From the NCBI RefSeq assembly GCF_000149955.1, contig NC_030991.1:4488998-4552997 (forward strand): a stretch of 64,000 bases of DNA, written 5' to 3'. The position numbers and the translations under genes were made by a program. Numbering within the stretch: the stretch's first letter is position 1; every line of letters starts with the position of its first letter. The notes beneath the pieces were generated by a model. The model saw only the letters and a program-made list of their open reading frames with translations. It was not told the DNA's origin and made no database searches. Below, one piece after another: positions 33,847 to 43,630 of this stretch. The stretch is from Fusarium oxysporum f. sp. lycopersici 4287 (taxonomy: Eukaryota; Ascomycota; Sordariomycetes; Hypocreales; Nectriaceae).

Positions 33847-34767
33847 GATGAAATAGCTTTGACAGAAAATAGAACAGATTGATTGAAATGTTGTAAATTT
33901 TGGGTAGCTATAGATATTTATTCCCTTAGCCATTCCCTTCATGGGTTCAGGGGGCAAGGATCCATGTATGAAGCATGGCATGCACTTAACGGGTGGTAAT
34001 TACAGGTTTCTTTTAACCAGTGTTAGAGATGGCGAGGAGGGTGGGCCATGTGGGGTCAGAATGATGATAATCGAGCAGCGACCACCACCAATCCCGTTCA
34101 GGGCCGGGAACCGGACGAGGACTCCCAATTATGGCTTCTACCAGCACGTCTTCCTTATGCGTCGTCCCGTGTAGATTTACGCATGAAAGATTAAGGAGAA
34201 ATCAATTGACAGTACAAGGTGCCACTGACGAAGATTGTATGTCAGTGGATGTCTCACTATACCAATCAAAGATGCGAGTGTGTGACACAGTACGGAGTTC
34301 CGTCAGGTTGTTATGATAGTAGCCCAGGTCGGGGACTGATGAGGCTGTGTAGATGGACCCTATTACAAACATTCTCGTCTTTTAGGAAGGAATCCCGGGA
34401 GGTAGAACGTCAGATCTTTGGAACTATTCTTTGGCGCACCACCGTGGGCGCCAGGCCTATGATCAGCAAAGGATTAGGCTGAACTCCGCTGTCGTTTCTC
34501 ATCCAACCAAGCAATCATGCTTGAGCCTTTTAAGCTTCTCAGTTTTGCCGAGGGGCATAGATTTGCTACGGTGCCTATGAATAGAGAAGCTAGCTGATAT
34601 GGCTAAATGTATATGAATATAAATACGTGAGTTTCAATAGGTAGTGGCAATGAATAACAGCTGACAAAAACGCATTTAGTCATCTGTATCGGCAAAAAGG
34701 ACCATCGCAATGCAGTGGTGGTATGGACCAAGTGTTACATTGAGCCCCTGGTCCTGAACCTCAGCCC
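33847..34767. other. Intergenic
   Basis: Holds a GC-richer segment (about 34020-34180) of repeat-like appearance and a short hairpin (GTGCCACTGACG / CAGTGG at 34219-34248). No gene supported. Confidence 0.4.
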
Positions 34768-35763
34768 CTACAACTTTGTGCCCCTAGCTTGATGAACAGA
34801 CTGAATATAGCATATGTCCAACGTATGGCACGCTGTGAAAGCCTCCATCAGCGCAATCACATTCACACATATGGCGCATAAAATTGATACATGGAAGATC
34901 TGGTGTGAGCTGAACCAGATGTCGAAATGACCTGGTGCAATGCGCTCAGGGATACGGAACTGCACTCCTAGGTCAGATATCTCCCTCATCATGGAAAGGC
35001 CGGAGGGGAAGGGAAAACAAAGTGTTCGTACTGCATAAATGCCGCAGCCTCCTCCGTACAGAAGGAGCTCGACAAGGTACCATTTCATGCCCGAATACTC
35101 GAGCATATATTCTAGCCCATAGACCTGTACACCGTGCAGTAAGGGGATAAGAGCGGACGCACCGAGCGCCACGTAGGCGCTGACCCTCGCCTTACGCCAC
35201 CGCAACGTCCTGAACTTGGGTATGGAGATGAGAGCGGCTGTTGCAGATCCGCAAAAGACAACCTAGAAACCTGGTTAGCATGCGTCGAAGACTTGTCACC
35301 CTCTCACGACCGAGAGTGTGTCCAAATGGCCCGAGTGACAAACAATAGTCCAATGAATCTTCTGCAGAATTGGGTCGCAGTAGAAGATATAGTAGATCCC
35401 AGGGATGAAGGTGCCAACAGTGAGGATGACGATCCCTAGCAAATCCCTCCGATGCCAGAGTTGTTCCGCCTCATGTGAGTGACATCCGATGAGATGATAC
35501 ACGGCGCTAGAACTCAGGCAGCTCTCAGCCGAACAGAAGAAGATATTGAACATGATAAAATCGGTTCTTGTGACGTCAATGTACTGCGGCCCAGAGATGG
35601 TTCGGAGAATGGCGGTCGCATAGGGTGGCAGCAGCACAGCGCCGATCAAATGGGTGTATACGTTCCAGGTCTCATTGTGCAAGAAACTCAGACTTTTGAT
35701 GACTTGTCGATAGTTTGCTTTCATAGGCCGATAGCCGGCGAGGATGTACTCGTTTTCTTGCCG

Positions 35764-35768
35764 CCACT
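35764..35768. repeat. Target site duplication CCACT (left)
   Basis: CCACT directly precedes the LTR at 35769. The same five bases follow the other LTR at 40964-40968. Confidence 0.95.
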
Positions 35769-35974
35769 TGTCAGATATTAAGGTGAATCGTGTATATTTC
35801 TTGATTCTTTCGCAATCGAAGGACCATTGAGACCTTATATCTTTGACTGGTTCCTTCTAGGACTTGAGTCCTAGAAAGTCCTAGATGAAAGTCCTACGAT
35901 CTAAGTTTAGGGCGTCAAACTTTAATCCTGAACCTTAATCCTGAAGTTGAGGGTGAACCCTCCAACATTCAACA
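35769..35974 (-). repeat. 3' LTR of Copia element
   Basis: 206 bp, TG...CA ends. Contains the 18-bp near-palindrome CTAGGACTTGAGTCCTAG at 35857-35874, followed by repeats of GTCCTA. Confidence 0.96.
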
Positions 35975-35984
35975 CACCCCCTCA
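35975..35984 (-). other. Polypurine tract
   Basis: TGAGGGGGTG on the element strand immediately upstream of the 3' LTR, the expected primer for plus-strand DNA synthesis. Confidence 0.7.
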
Positions 35985-35987
35985 GGC

Positions 35988-38900
35988 TCAATAGGTCCCA
36001 GTTGAGCCTGCATTTCCTAGGCAGTCTTCTATCCTCTGGAGCCTTGCTTCTATTCCTTCTTGCTTCCGGCTCTGCTGCTGTCTTTCCTGAATATCTTCCA
36101 GGCCAAGTTGATAGAGGAAGCGGTTCCATCTGCCTGCCGGCAGGGCCTTTGTTAATCCGTCTGCGATCATATCCGTTGATTTGGTGTATTTGACTTGAAT
36201 TCTCCCTTCTTGGACCTCCTGTCTCAGCCAGTGGTTGTGAATATCCACGTGCCGCAACTTAGTCTTCAAAGTAGCGATTTCGGCGGTCACAAGGTTGATA
36301 GTTTGAGTATTGTCGCAGTCGATACGGATAGTCGGATCATCCATCTGAACTGTAAGCTCTTTCAACAGCCGACTCACATAGAGGGATTCCTTAGCAGCCT
36401 GTGCCAGGGCTAGGAGCTCTGCCTCTGTTGTGGATGTGGTGACTGTGTCCTGCTTGCTAGCTCTCCAGCCGATCAACCCGTCGAATAGTCGGATAGTGTA
36501 CGCTTGGGAGCTTTTCCGATCAAGGGTGTTATCGGCAAAAGAAGCGTCACTAGCAACTGTAAGACCTCCGGGCCCTCCGAATCGTAGGGCTCGGTGCCTT
36601 GTGTGTGAGAGGTAGTGGATAACGCGGTCGGCGGCGTCTTGGTGTTCTTGGCCAGGGTTGACAAGAAATCGGGCCAGCCTGGAGGCGGCGAAAGCTATGT
36701 CAGGCCGGGTGTTAACGGCGATATAGAGGATCGAGCCGACTTTACGTTGATATCGTTGAAGTTCTGCCGGGGTTGCTAGTCCTGTTTGAGGTCGTAGCTC
36801 TGTTTGAGTCATTGGTACTGTAGATGTTCCCTTGTTAGCTAGATTTGCGATTTTGTCAATGTAGGCTGTTTGAGATAGCCAAATCTTCCTTGCAGGTCGG
36901 TCCCGTATGACTTCCATTCCTAGGAACCATTGCACGGGGTCTCCGCCTGTTAGTTTGTATTTTGATCCAAGCTGTCTAGTCAATTCATCGGCCTTGTCTT
37001 TCCGGGCCTTCCTGTAAGCGATGATAACATCGTCAACGTAAAAGAAGAAGAGGACTCCTTCCTTCTTGAAACAACAAGGTTCGTGAGGAATCTGTGTGTA
37101 GCCTAACTCTAGGAGGGTCTTCGAGAGTTCTTTCTGCCATAGCAAGGGAGAGGCTCGTAGTCCGTACAGGGCCTTGTTGAGCTTCAGGATAGTTGCTGTT
37201 TTCTTATACCCCGGGGCCATGTGCATGAAAATATCCTGGTCAATTGGGGCGTTTACGAAGGCGTTGACCACATCGTATTGGACCATCTCTAGGTCAAATC
37301 TGGCCGCAATGGCTATCAGGGTCCGGAAAGACCTTCCGGCTAGGGTAGCTGCATATGTTTCTTGCAACCTTCCCTTAGCTTGTTGGTCTCCTCTGACCAC
37401 TAGCCGTGCCTTGCATTTCTGAAATCGGCCGTGTTTATCGAACTTGTAAACGTATACCCACATACAGCCAAGGACTTGTTGGTCAACGGCGCAAGCGTCT
37501 TTCTTTCGAATCTCAGTCCAGGACCTCATTTCCTTGTGACTCTGAAGGTGGCTTTCTTCAGCCTCTTGAAAGAGCATTCCAAAAGGGTGATGCTTTAGGT
37601 CTTGATGTTTCGTCGGGGGCGGCGGTAGAGAGTTTCGATGCATTTTCACCCCTTGTCGGAGCTTCCGTTCAATTGAGGTCTGGAGAGGGGACTTTGTTCC
37701 GGCTAGGAAGGCTGCTTGCCACGAGACTGTTTTGTTTCCTTCGTCTGATAAGACCCTGGAGCTGTGCGCTAGTAGCGCTGACAGTGGTGTGACTGGAGGT
37801 GTTAGAAGGATATCAGAGTCTTCTGACTGTTTAAGGCCGTTTTCTAGGGCAGTCGCCACGATGCAGTCTTCTGTTTCGTCTGTAATAGGGCTGCTTTCGT
37901 CTGCTAGGGTGGTTGTTGGAAGGACCACTTCAATACAGTCTTCAACCTGTTCGGCTTGTTCGTTGTCGTCTTGTTCCGGCAGGGAGGATCCTTGTACGAA
38001 CTTGGCAACTTCTTCTAGGTCAGCTTCGAGTAGTTCATCTTTGAAGCTTTCCCAGTCTCCGTTGCAGCCTTCGTCTTCATTAAATATGACGTCTCGAGTA
38101 TTGACTATCCGGTTGATCGTGGGGATCCAGATCCTATAGATATTTGAGGACCTATATCCCACTAGGAAGCCGATCCAACCTTTGGGCTTAAGCCGCATCT
38201 TGCGATTGACCTTCTGCTGGGCATCTGAGGTCATTGCATAGGCCTTGCAGCCAAATGCCCGTAGGTGTGTTTGATCCGGCTGTTTCTTCGGCTGTGGAAT
38301 CCCTGCTGCTTTGGCTGATGCTGTATGCAGTTGATCATATGGCGTTTTCCAGCCTGATGCGTAGTTCGGCGTTCGGTTGTACAGATAAACTGCTGTCCTT
38401 CCAATTTCTGGCCACAGCTGGTGAGGAAGCTTTGCGCCTGTTCGCATAGCCCTTTCCTTGTCCTTGACTACACCCCCTGAGCGTTCGGCACCCCCATTCT
38501 GGGCTTGTGTGTATGGGGCCGAGGGCTCGATGATGATAGCTCTATTCCTCAGGAAGTCTCCGATTTTCGGCTTGATCTCCGTGATCTCGTTATCGCATTC
38601 GATGACTTTGACCTTGAGGCCGTGTTGGACTTCCAGATGACTTAGGAAGGATTTGAAAGCGGTGATAACAGCTTCTGTCGTCCGGGCTGTGAGGTAGTAA
38701 TCCCAGATGTAACCCGTAGCTCGGCAGGTTAACAACATCTGTGAGGTATAGCCGCCTATGCCTTCTTGGTAGTCATGGAAGTCAATAGCGATACGCTCGC
38801 CGGCCTTCTGATCGGATTGTCTTGGGGCTCGTCTGATTTGTCTCTTGATCTTCGATATGCCACAGGCGTCGCATTCAACAGTGGCTGGTCCTCGTATTCG

Positions 38901-39476
38901 CACCCCTTGAGAGGCCGAGATAAGATGTTCCAGAGCTTGTGGTCCCGGGTGCCCTAGGCGACTGTGCCATCGGATAGCTTCTCCCGTCAAAGGGGCTCTC
39001 TTTGTGTGAGAGCTGAATCTGTGGGCTGCAAAGGCTGCTTTTGGGAAGCTTTCTGACTGGTATTCGACGACATACTGGCCGTATAGGTCATGGATTGTGC
39101 ATGCAATCGTTCGGTCGAGTCGTCGGAGGGTCGTTGGGTTACGCCTATTATCCCAATAGAAGCCTTTCTTTCGTAGTTGACGTAGGGAGACTAGGGTCGT
39201 AAGGAGCCGAGGGCAATAGGCTACATCTTCAAGCATTAGGACTCGAGTTCCTGTGAGCCTGATGGTCATGGTTCCGTAGCCTAAGATGGGTAGTTTTCGG
39301 TCTCCTGCCCAGATGAAGTCGCCTGGAATAGCCTGCTGGAATCTCGCTAGTCTGTTGGCACTGTTTGTGATTGAGATAGTAGCTCCGGGGTCGAGGATCA
39401 CGGAGTTCCGTAAGGGATAGTTATCCCTTTGGGCTGCAAAGGCGGTCTTGATTTCGGCGACTGGTCGGCCGTACAG
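35988..39476 (-). CDS. Copia pol (protease, integrase, reverse transcriptase, RNase H)
   Basis: Open from the codon after the gag stop (39476) to 35988, about 1162 codons. Protease active site VILDPGATI (Pro where Ser/Thr is usual). Pre-integrase zinc site HSRLGHPG...CDACGISK. Integrase core acids are seen in IAIDFHDY, VIECDNEI and NGGAERSGG. Reverse transcriptase motifs are KARLVVRGD, QYDVVNAFVNAPI, LNKALYGLRASPLLW and FFFYVDDVIIA. RNase H has ASDASFADN, TSTTEAEL and RIDCDNTQTI. It has no ATG near its 5' end and is in the same frame as gag, so it is presumably made as a Gag-Pol fusion by stop readthrough. All catalytic residues except the unusual protease Pro look normal. Confidence 0.95.
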   Translation of the reverse strand: MYGRPVAEIKTAFAAQRDNYPLRNSVILDPGATISITNSANRLARFQQAIPGDFIWAGDRKLPILGYGTMTIRLTGTRVLMLEDVAYCPRLLTTLVSLRQLRKKGFYWDNRRNPTTLRRLDRTIACTIHDLYGQYVVEYQSESFPKAAFAAHRFSSHTKRAPLTGEAIRWHSRLGHPGPQALEHLISASQGVRIRGPATVECDACGISKIKRQIRRAPRQSDQKAGERIAIDFHDYQEGIGGYTSQMLLTCRATGYIWDYYLTARTTEAVITAFKSFLSHLEVQHGLKVKVIECDNEITEIKPKIGDFLRNRAIIIEPSAPYTQAQNGGAERSGGVVKDKERAMRTGAKLPHQLWPEIGRTAVYLYNRTPNYASGWKTPYDQLHTASAKAAGIPQPKKQPDQTHLRAFGCKAYAMTSDAQQKVNRKMRLKPKGWIGFLVGYRSSNIYRIWIPTINRIVNTRDVIFNEDEGCNGDWESFKDELLEADLEEVAKFVQGSSLPEQDDNEQAEQVEDCIEVVLPTTTLADESSPITDETEDCIVATALENGLKQSEDSDILLTPPVTPLSALLAHSSRVLSDEGNKTVSWQAAFLAGTKSPLQTSIERKLRQGVKMHRNSLPPPPTKHQDLKHHPFGMLFQEAEESHLQSHKEMRSWTEIRKKDACAVDQQVLGCMWVYVYKFDKHGRFQKCKARLVVRGDQQAKGRLQETYAATLAGRSFRTLIAIAARFDLEMVQYDVVNAFVNAPIDQDIFMHMAPGYKKTATILKLNKALYGLRASPLLWQKELSKTLLELGYTQIPHEPCCFKKEGVLFFFYVDDVIIAYRKARKDKADELTRQLGSKYKLTGGDPVQWFLGMEVIRDRPARKIWLSQTAYIDKIANLANKGTSTVPMTQTELRPQTGLATPAELQRYQRKVGSILYIAVNTRPDIAFAASRLARFLVNPGQEHQDAADRVIHYLSHTRHRALRFGGPGGLTVASDASFADNTLDRKSSQAYTIRLFDGLIGWRASKQDTVTTSTTEAELLALAQAAKESLYVSRLLKELTVQMDDPTIRIDCDNTQTINLVTAEIATLKTKLRHVDIHNHWLRQEVQEGRIQVKYTKSTDMIADGLTKALPAGRWNRFLYQLGLEDIQERQQQSRKQEGIEARLQRIEDCLGNAGSTGTY

Positions 39477-39479
39477 TCA
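39477..39479 (-). other. In-frame UGA between gag and pol (candidate readthrough site)
   Basis: Codon context CAA UGA CUG UAC. Upstream gag and downstream pol share one frame (40682 and 39401 differ by a multiple of three) and the 25 codons between this stop and the protease region contain no other stop. UGA followed by C is a leaky context in eukaryotes; whether it is used here is inference. Confidence 0.7.
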
Positions 39480-40682
39480 TTGGTCTGAGTTTTCTTCCTT
39501 TGTTGGCTGCATCAAGGTTCTGTCTTTTGTGGTCCTGGCCTTCTTCCGAGTGAGGGCTTTTACCTTGGCCTCCAGGTCTGAGTCTTCCTCGAGAGCTTCT
39601 TTCACCTTCTTTTGGATCTTCTCTCGGGGCTTGAATCCCTTCCATGCCTGATTTGGAAAGACATAGAAGCATTTCGCAAGTTCGTGGGATAACCCACACG
39701 CCGGGCATTCCTGTCTCTTCTCAGGAGACCTCTGGCGTTTTCTTTCTCCCTTCTTCGAAAATGGGTACTGGCCTTCAATGATGCGGGCGTCCCCTTCATC
39801 ATCCTGGGGGTCCTCCCCAGCATAGCTCGCAGAAAACGCACCGCGGGCCACTCGGCCCTTCGTGGCTTCTGCATCTTGGAGCTCATTTCGGAAGGCGTTC
39901 CCTACATCTCGGTATGAGAGGGCCCTATTTTGCAATAGAGTCTTTGAAGAGATTTTGTATGAGGCAGTCCAGCTGGGCAAGATGTGTGTGGTGACACTGA
40001 AGAAGTCCCAGGCCCATGCACTGTTGTGGAGCGTTTCAGGGACCTCTCGTTGTCGCCCTTTCGCCATTGCCTCTTCCCATTGATCTAGCCACTTGAATGC
40101 TGCTTGGCTGACCGTCTTTGGGGCAGTTCTTAGTAATGTAAGATACCTATTTCTGGCATCCTTCGTTTCATCTTCCTCGGTCCTTCCACACCGGGCACGA
40201 AGGTTCCAGTGCCATTCGTATATTGATTCGTGTGACTGACAGCAGGTTTGAATCAAGCTTGGGGAGACCGTACGGATAACCCAGTCCTGAAGGGTTCCAA
40301 GAGCGTTTTTCTGTTTTTCGAAAACCTTCTCTTGTAGCTGATAAAAGGTTAAATCCTGCTGGAAGATCTTCTGGCCTTGGTCTGTAAGGTCAGAGATAGA
40401 CCATGTTCCATTTGCCGTTTCCTGAATGTCGTCTGGGGCGCCGTCTTGAGATTCGGCAGTATGAGACCGGATTGTTCGTTGGGCTGTAGCGGTCTTCGTA
40501 TATCTGCGTTTTCTTATATCCGGGATAGCTGGTTCGTCTCCGAGGAATGTCTTGCTTTTGAGGTGCTGCTGAAGACCAAGACGATGGGCCTGAAGGAGGA
40601 ATTCATGCTCCCAGTTGAGGAAGTCCTCAGGCTTAGAGAGGGTAGCCGTAAGACCTTCCTTTTGGGGCTTGGATAGGGACAT
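39477..40682 (-). CDS. Copia gag
   Basis: 401 aa from ATG 40682. The N-terminal capsid-like part begins MSLSKPQKEGLTATL, with a helix-rich middle. A zinc knuckle near the C-terminus reads CPACGLSHELAKC, a CX2CX3HX4C variant. It is followed by Lys/Arg/Glu-rich sequence suited to RNA binding. It forms the virus-like particle that packages element RNA in the cytoplasm. It ends at the UGA described separately. Confidence 0.9.
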   Translation of the reverse strand: MSLSKPQKEGLTATLSKPEDFLNWEHEFLLQAHRLGLQQHLKSKTFLGDEPAIPDIRKRRYTKTATAQRTIRSHTAESQDGAPDDIQETANGTWSISDLTDQGQKIFQQDLTFYQLQEKVFEKQKNALGTLQDWVIRTVSPSLIQTCCQSHESIYEWHWNLRARCGRTEEDETKDARNRYLTLLRTAPKTVSQAAFKWLDQWEEAMAKGRQREVPETLHNSAWAWDFFSVTTHILPSWTASYKISSKTLLQNRALSYRDVGNAFRNELQDAEATKGRVARGAFSASYAGEDPQDDEGDARIIEGQYPFSKKGERKRQRSPEKRQECPACGLSHELAKCFYVFPNQAWKGFKPREKIQKKVKEALEEDSDLEAKVKALTRKKARTTKDRTLMQPTKEENSDQ

Positions 40683-40757
40683 TATGTATGAGAAAGAGGG
40701 TTCTTCAAGGTATTGAAAAATAAAAATAAAAATGGTTGAGGCAATGAGACTCTTAAT

Positions 40758-40963
40758 TGTCAGATATTAAGGTGAATCGTGTATATTTCTTGATTCTTTC
40801 GCAATCGAAGGACCATTGAGACCTTATATCTTTGACTGGTTCCTTCTAGGACTTGAGTCCTAGAAAGTCCTAGATGAAAGTCCTACGATCTAAGTTTAGG
40901 GCGTCAAACTTTAATCCTGAACCTTAATCCTGAAGTTGAGGGTGAACCCTCCAACATTCAACA
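40758..40963 (-). repeat. 5' LTR of Copia element
   Basis: 206 bp identical by eye to 35769-35974. It should contain promoter and transcription start for leftward transcription. The sequence just inside it (ATTAAGAGTCTCATTGCC on the element strand) should hold the primer-binding site, but the tRNA was not identified. Confidence 0.96.
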
Positions 40964-40968
40964 CCACT
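40964..40968. repeat. Target site duplication CCACT (right)
   Basis: Matches 35764-35768; it lies in the codons where the PAQR frame is broken. Confidence 0.95.
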
Positions 40969-41020
40969 GGGGAATATCGTGCAATGCGACGGTCCGGGGT
41001 TCTGGCGATGGATTGTCCAT

Positions 41021-42486
41021 GTGTGACTTTTTGCCGTAATGGCTGCGCGCGGATGTTCGAGGTTGTGCTGAATCCTCTTCTGGTCGGAGTAGTTGTTCGG
41101 TGACATCGATGGTGCAGAACCAAGAGGAATAAGGACAGAAGGCAGCTAGGCGCGGCTCGGCTCCACCGGGTTCAACGTTCTGGTGGCTTGCAACATTATC
41201 CAATCCACCCTCCCACCTCAGCGCCCATGACTCCGCCATACGTGTCATCTAGGCCAATGTTGGATTCTGCGATATATCTACGGACTTCAGTTATGTAGGA
41301 GCCAGCAGTACTGAAGACTGGTCTTCTCGGTTCTGTCATCCTAGGATTTTGGTTGTTTGTGGTGTTGAGTTGGATTGCCTTGCCGGAGGAAATGGAGCTT
41401 CTTATACTACTTGAATTGAAGCAATACCTTTTCGCTACTTGCGTAAAGCCTGCTGCACTTAGACTAAATGTCTCAAACATGCCATAGGGATCAGCCTGGG
41501 ATGCGATCTACTCTCTAACTTACGGAATATGTCTACATTAATTTGTGAAAACTCAGTCTCCAGCTACAAATAACACATTGGCCTATACCTATCATTTCTC
41601 GAATGCAGCTAGTGGGAAGCCTGCCTGGCACATTTGCGACTTGTATCCCTTAATTTATCAACTTTCAGGGCAGTGTCTGTTCCAGTGATTTCAATTTCTT
41701 TCATTTCCCCCTCTAGGTCCATCAATCATCCACGATGCGTAGTCTGAACCAGGCGAGCCACTGGATAAATCGCGCAAGTCGGAGGGTTTTCGTGTGGAAT
41801 GGCCCAGTTACTTAAGTTTTACACCTCCACGAAGCTTAGAGGTCACCGGTAGTTTTATATTATTTGCTGGATTCTGCAATGCATTTAGAATGTTACAAGG
41901 CAGGCTCGAACTTATACCGCTTTCTGTAGGACTTTTCGGATTGAGGAAGATTTATCAATCCCCTTACAGGTGTCTATTTTCGAGGTGTTGCCCAAAAGGC
42001 TGGGTTGCGGCCTGTACACATGGGCTGGCGCATCAAAAGCGCATGACATGCCCTCTGGACAAGAGTCAATGAATTCGTCTTCGGGCTCCTCACGAGAGAC
42101 AGAATTCTATCCGGGAACTTGCCCCCGGTGAAGGAGTCTGGGAATCTGTCGGCCGATGCGTCGATTGTAAGTAAGAGGAAGGGATATTCACCCAGAGTTT
42201 GCGAAAGTTCTGAATGCGGCCAGTAACTCTCATATATCCGTTAATGCCGGGATTGGTATGGCTGATATGGGTGTACTCTGAGGTGCCAATTGTCGGTTGG
42301 TGTAAGCGTGGTAGATATTCAACTGACGCAATGAGCTTCTGGTACTTCACTGCTTCATGCGTGAACTCTAGCCTCCACGATGACAGATTCACTCCCCTTC
42401 GCAGTGCCGTTTCCTCCAGATGCTTTGCGAGTGCCTGGTGATTTGCTTCGATAGCAGTGACTATATTTCTTTCACAAACACCACAG
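41021..42486. other. Intergenic; 5' region of the PAQR gene and 2EXR gene
   Basis: Divergent promoters are expected here. Small frames (41196-41480, 41794-42072) have no signature. Confidence 0.5.
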
Positions 42487-43149
42487 ATGCCTGTGGCGAC
42501 TCGATCACAGCTCAAGGTTTTGCCACTTGAACATTTCCCTCTAGACAAACTCCCCGTAGAGCTGCGGCAAATGATTTGGTCGCTCACTCTTTCCAGCCAA
42601 ATGCACTACACCTCGCCAGGAGACCCATCGTTACTCATTAGGTCGCCGCCTCTTCCCGCAGCATTATTGGTCAATACTCTTTCCGGAGAGACTGCTCAAC
42701 GACATCTTTCGCGCTTCTTGCGTGATGGACAGGCTGGCGATAAAGAGGGCAGTCCATATGGATATTTTAATCCGGAACTAGACCTTCTTCATATCGATAG
42801 CAAATCAACGCTTCAGTCTAATCCCAAGTTAGCACATCTTACGTTTCCGCGCATATCCATCGGCGTTGGCCTTCTCTTCGCAACAAGTAGTGTCCCTCAC
42901 AGAAACTTGGCGAAAGCTCTCAAGTCGAATGGATCTCAAGTGTTCTTCTGCTCAACTGACAACGCCATTCAGCTCAGTGGGCATGAGAAGTGCAGAGCTA
43001 TTCGTCCTGTAGCTGAACCTCAGCCCAGAGCGGGCCGTGGCACGGAAGATGCCGACTCAAGCGACTATTACTTTAGAAATGATTATATAACCACTACGTC
43101 TGCAGACTTTCCAGCCCTACTCCCCGGTGAGAACCCTTCTGTCCATTAG
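42487..43149 (+). CDS. 2EXR-domain protein, possibly truncated by a stop
   Basis: 220 aa from ATG 42487 (the frame opens at GTG 42457). The N-terminus has the 2EXR signature FPLDKLPVELRQMIWSLTL, a fungal-specific domain of unknown function often found in expanded families. The remainder has no further domain. The frame ends at TAG 43147-43149, but the same frame stays open to 43290 and encodes a very basic tail (RRARKRVEDKRETAQRRARR). That suggests the TAG is a nonsense mutation or the tail belongs to an unrecognised exon. No signal peptide. Confidence 0.65.
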   Translation: MPVATRSQLKVLPLEHFPLDKLPVELRQMIWSLTLSSQMHYTSPGDPSLLIRSPPLPAALLVNTLSGETAQRHLSRFLRDGQAGDKEGSPYGYFNPELDLLHIDSKSTLQSNPKLAHLTFPRISIGVGLLFATSSVPHRNLAKALKSNGSQVFFCSTDNAIQLSGHEKCRAIRPVAEPQPRAGRGTEDADSSDYYFRNDYITTTSADFPALLPGENPSVH

Positions 43150-43630
43150 GTGTTTGACATGCCTCTCTGCTGCGGTTGCCGTAGTGCCTATCGTCGTGCC
43201 CGTAAGAGGGTTGAGGACAAGCGCGAGACGGCACAGAGACGGGCAAGAAGGGAGGCCAAACGCCTCAAGAAAATGACAGGAAGCACATAAGGCGGTCTGA
43301 ATGAGAAGCGGAGCTAGAAATCTACTGTATCGATATGAGGAGCATTTATGCTGGTTACTCGAGAATACTAGACCGTAACGGGGCCCGTTCCAGGTTTTAG
43401 GCCAATGAAAATATTGAGTTCGGGCACCTTAAATTTGAAATCACTGTCGTATCAAAGAACATGATCCAGCACTAGCTATCCAATAACTATACATTGAGTT
43501 AGGCCAATGATGCCAAGTCTTTGCGTACACTCTCCCGCATACAACACCTGTTCTTGTGAAGCCCAGCCAAACTGAACTCCATGCGACAGCATAGACGATC
43601 TTATTGCGTTTTTGTAAACACGACCTGGAC
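43150..43630. other. Basic-tail extension and intergenic
   Basis: 43150-43290 continues the 2EXR frame; 43291-43630 shows nothing. Confidence 0.5.

Larger units (their letters stand above)
35769..40963 (-). mobile_element. Full-length Ty1/copia LTR retrotransposon, 5.2 kb
   Basis: Identical 206-bp LTRs at both ends, a 5-bp target duplication, gag then pol in the order protease-integrase-reverse transcriptase-RNase H, and a purine tract next to the 3' LTR. No frame damage exists except a single UGA between gag and pol. LTR identity (by eye) implies a very recent insertion. Two older solo LTRs of the family lie at 2578 and 4793. Confidence 0.97.
34768..41020 (-). pseudogene. PAQR (adiponectin receptor/hemolysin III) gene split by Copia
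   Basis: Three coding pieces on the minus strand are 41020-40964 (19 codons from an ATG in good context), 35763-35344 and 35262-34768; an 81-bp intron 35263-35343 (GCTAACC branch) separates the last two. The 5195-bp Copia element plus one 5-bp target copy lies between pieces one and two, exactly after a TGG codon. Without it the frame is continuous and 323 aa long, normal for fungal Izh-type receptors. Family motifs are FLHNETWNVYTHLIGA, SAVYHLIGCHS with the conserved His, RRDLLGIVILTVGTFIPGIY and FDIWFSSHQIFH with the terminal His. It would encode a seven-helix membrane protein of sterol/zinc or ceramide-linked signalling. The insertion puts a stop two codons into the LTR, so the allele is null. 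Confidence 0.88.

Noticed and set aside
35988..36129. Plus-strand ORFs across the Copia pol (e.g. 36002-36193, 37406-38139)
   Set aside because: They are antisense shadows of pol, whose catalytic motifs are all on the minus strand.
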